A stretch of 7,887 bases of DNA from Paracoccaceae bacterium (lineage in GTDB: Bacteria; Pseudomonadota; Alphaproteobacteria; Rhodobacterales; Rhodobacteraceae). The translations under genes were made by a program, and so were the position numbers. Under the pieces are notes generated by a model. That model did not search any database. It had not been told where the DNA came from and worked only from the letters and a program-made list of their open reading frames with translations. Of the stretch, positions 6,913 to 7,887 are shown one piece after another. The DNA lies in NCBI GenBank assembly GCA_003565055.1, contig PXDM01000180.1, positions 1-7,887 on the forward strand. The letters run 5' to 3'. Position 1 is the stretch's first letter. Each line of letters opens with the position of its first letter.

Positions 6913-7013
6913 CCTGCACGCGCGGTGCCTTGGCAGAGCGGTTCGCGTCGAGGCGAATTACCCCTGCAGCACTTGTCTGGATGGTATCGTGTCGCTACCT
7001 CTTTGCGTGCAGG
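6913..7013. repeat. Long-range 9-bp inverted repeat in the leader of the Mrp-type gene
   Basis: CCTGCACGC (6913-6921) is the exact reverse complement of GCGTGCAGG (7005-7013), with 83 bases between the arms. It lies in the 159-base gap between the ecfT remnant and the Mrp-type gene. The arms could close a structured 5' leader, but I recognise no known riboswitch consensus inside, and a 9-bp pair in GC-rich DNA may be chance. Confidence 0.3.
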
Positions 7014-7049
7014 TGCCGTGTCGTCACAGACTTCCAGCACACCAGCATC

Positions 7050-7055
7050 GGAGGG
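7050..7055 (+). promoter_or_regulatory. Ribosome binding site of the Mrp-type gene
   Basis: GGAGGG lies 6 bases before ATG 7062. The frame stays open upstream (an ATG at 6981 is possible), but those residues show no Mrp-like content, so this SD decides the start. Confidence 0.65.
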
Positions 7056-7061
7056 AAAACC

Positions 7062-7887
7062 ATGCCTTTGGACCATTCGCAATCTGCCCCGAGACTGATC
7101 GCGATCAGCAGCGGCAAAGGCGGTGTTGGCAAATCATCTGTTACCACCAATGTCGCTGTGGCCATGGTCGAGGCGGGCTGGCGCGTGGGCGTGGTGGATG
7201 CCGATATCTACGGCCCCTCGATTCCGGGTATCCTTGGTCTGCCGGCGAAAAAACCGGCAATGAGCCCCGATGGTCAGATCATCCCCGCACAAGCGCATGG
7301 GATCAAGGTCATCTCGATGGGGCTGCTGACGGATGATGACAGCCCCGCGATTCTGCGCGGGCCGATGGTCACGAAATACCTGCAAAGCTTCGTGCGACAG
7401 GTCGATTGGGGCGAACTGGATATCTTGCTGCTAGACCTGCCGCCCGGCACGGGTGATATTCAACTGACATTGGCACAGGCTTTCCCGCTGACTGGTGCCG
7501 TAGTGGTCAGCACCCCGCAGGATGTGAGCCTGAAGATCGCGCGGCGCGGCCTGCGCATGATGGAACAGGTGAAAGTGCCAATCCTTGGCGTGATCGAGAA
7601 TATGAGCGGCTTCACGTGCCCCTCTTGCGGCACAGTCACCCATATCTTTCACCAAGGCGGGGGCGAGGCCATCGCGCAGGAAATCGGCGTGCCCTTTCTG
7701 GGCAAAGTGCCGCTGGATCCGGCTGTCGTCGATTGCGGCGACAGTGGCGTGCCGCTGATCAAGGCGGCCTCGGGTAGCCCTGCCGCCGGCGCCTATCGCA
7801 AGATCGCCGCCGCGCTGATGGGCCAGGACTCAGCCACGACGGGGATCGCGACACCCTTCCGCTGGACCCTGTCTGATGGAAGCGGCA
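7062..7887 (+). CDS. Mrp/ApbC/NBP35-family Fe-S carrier P-loop ATPase, 3' end cut by window
   Basis: Cytoplasmic ATPase of the family that carries or inserts iron-sulfur clusters into target proteins. 275 residues are visible and the frame is open at the right edge. Motifs: deviant Walker A SSGKGGVGKSS (18-26 core), VVDADIYGPSIPG (45-57), LLLDLPPGTGD (122-132, Walker B and the Mrp signature), STPQDVSLKIARRGL and the cluster-binding pair Cys186-x2-Cys189 in FTCPSCG. Common bacterial Mrp proteins carry an N-terminal MIP18/DUF59-like domain of about 90 residues; here the P-loop begins at residue 18, as in shorter ApbC/NBP35-like forms. After the usual family end (YRKIAAAL, about 245-252) the frame continues past GIATPFRWTLSDG, so a C-terminal extension or added domain is likely. 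Whether it is the housekeeping Mrp or a dedicated paralogue cannot be told here. Confidence 0.9.
   Translation, partial: MPLDHSQSAPRLIAISSGKGGVGKSSVTTNVAVAMVEAGWRVGVVDADIYGPSIPGILGLPAKKPAMSPDGQIIPAQAHGIKVISMGLLTDDDSPAILRGPMVTKYLQSFVRQVDWGELDILLLDLPPGTGDIQLTLAQAFPLTGAVVVSTPQDVSLKIARRGLRMMEQVKVPILGVIENMSGFTCPSCGTVTHIFHQGGGEAIAQEIGVPFLGKVPLDPAVVDCGDSGVPLIKAASGSPAAGAYRKIAAALMGQDSATTGIATPFRWTLSDGSG

Noticed and set aside
6929..6945. Sigma-54-like promoter (TGGCAGAGCGGTTCG) before the Mrp-type gene
   Set aside because: The -24 GG is present but the -12 element lacks the required GC at the right spacing.
6903..7061. Cobalamin, TPP or similar riboswitch between the ECF remnant and the Mrp-type gene
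   Set aside because: The conserved boxes of these classes were looked for by eye and not found.
6321..7082. 253-codon minus-strand open frame covering the ecfT remnant and the Mrp leader
   Set aside because: It is antisense to convincing EcfT and Mrp sequence, is rich in R, Q, H, P and A with no recognisable motif, and has no supporting start signal. It is typical shadow coding in GC-rich DNA.

Overview
The window reads as chromosome of a GC-rich alphaproteobacterium. The protein style (UrtBCDE, FmdA, FmdB with a C-terminal RPWMISH) suggests the Rhodobacteraceae/Paracoccus neighbourhood. This placement is inferred from sequence feel; no 16S or other marker gene is present.

Positions 1-4965 (+ strand) hold one tightly packed operon for uptake and breakdown of urea or short-chain amides. 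It contains the 3' part of the permease gene urtB (cut by the left edge), urtC (second permease), urtD and urtE (two ATPases), fmdA (acetamidase/formamidase-family formamidase) and fmdB (small zinc-ribbon protein). Intergenic gaps are 7 to 23 bases, most genes have a recognisable Shine-Dalgarno, and no internal promoter or terminator is visible. The substrate-binding protein (UrtA/FmdD type) presumably lies just outside the left edge. An 11-bp perfect hairpin at 4971-4997 closes the operon.

Positions 5005-6033 (- strand) hold amiF, a nitrilase-superfamily formamidase that converges on fmdB. Its Glu60/Lys133/Cys166 triad falls at the numbering I recall for the Helicobacter enzyme. The locus therefore carries two formamidases from unrelated folds beside one amide/urea importer. 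The expected flow is import of formamide or related amides, then hydrolysis to formate and ammonia for nitrogen supply.

Positions 6034-6455 contain the amiF leader and a possible promoter, then about 300 bases with no gene I recognise. A short antisense reading frame there could be the tail of something lost. At 6456-6902 (+) lies the C-terminal part of an ECF-transporter transmembrane protein (EcfT/CbiQ type) whose N-terminal membrane segments are missing, preceded by an in-frame stop. I read 6120-6455 as a rearrangement scar between the amide locus and older neighbouring DNA.

From 7062 to the right edge (+) runs the open 5' part of an Mrp/ApbC/NBP35-type Fe-S carrier P-loop ATPase. It starts directly at the P-loop, with no N-terminal MIP18-like domain.

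I did not find a clearly new system. The points most worth a second look are the pair of analogous formamidases, the truncated ECF gene with its unexplained upstream segment, and the unusual ends of the Mrp-type protein. No rRNA, tRNA, CRISPR array or intact mobile element was seen.
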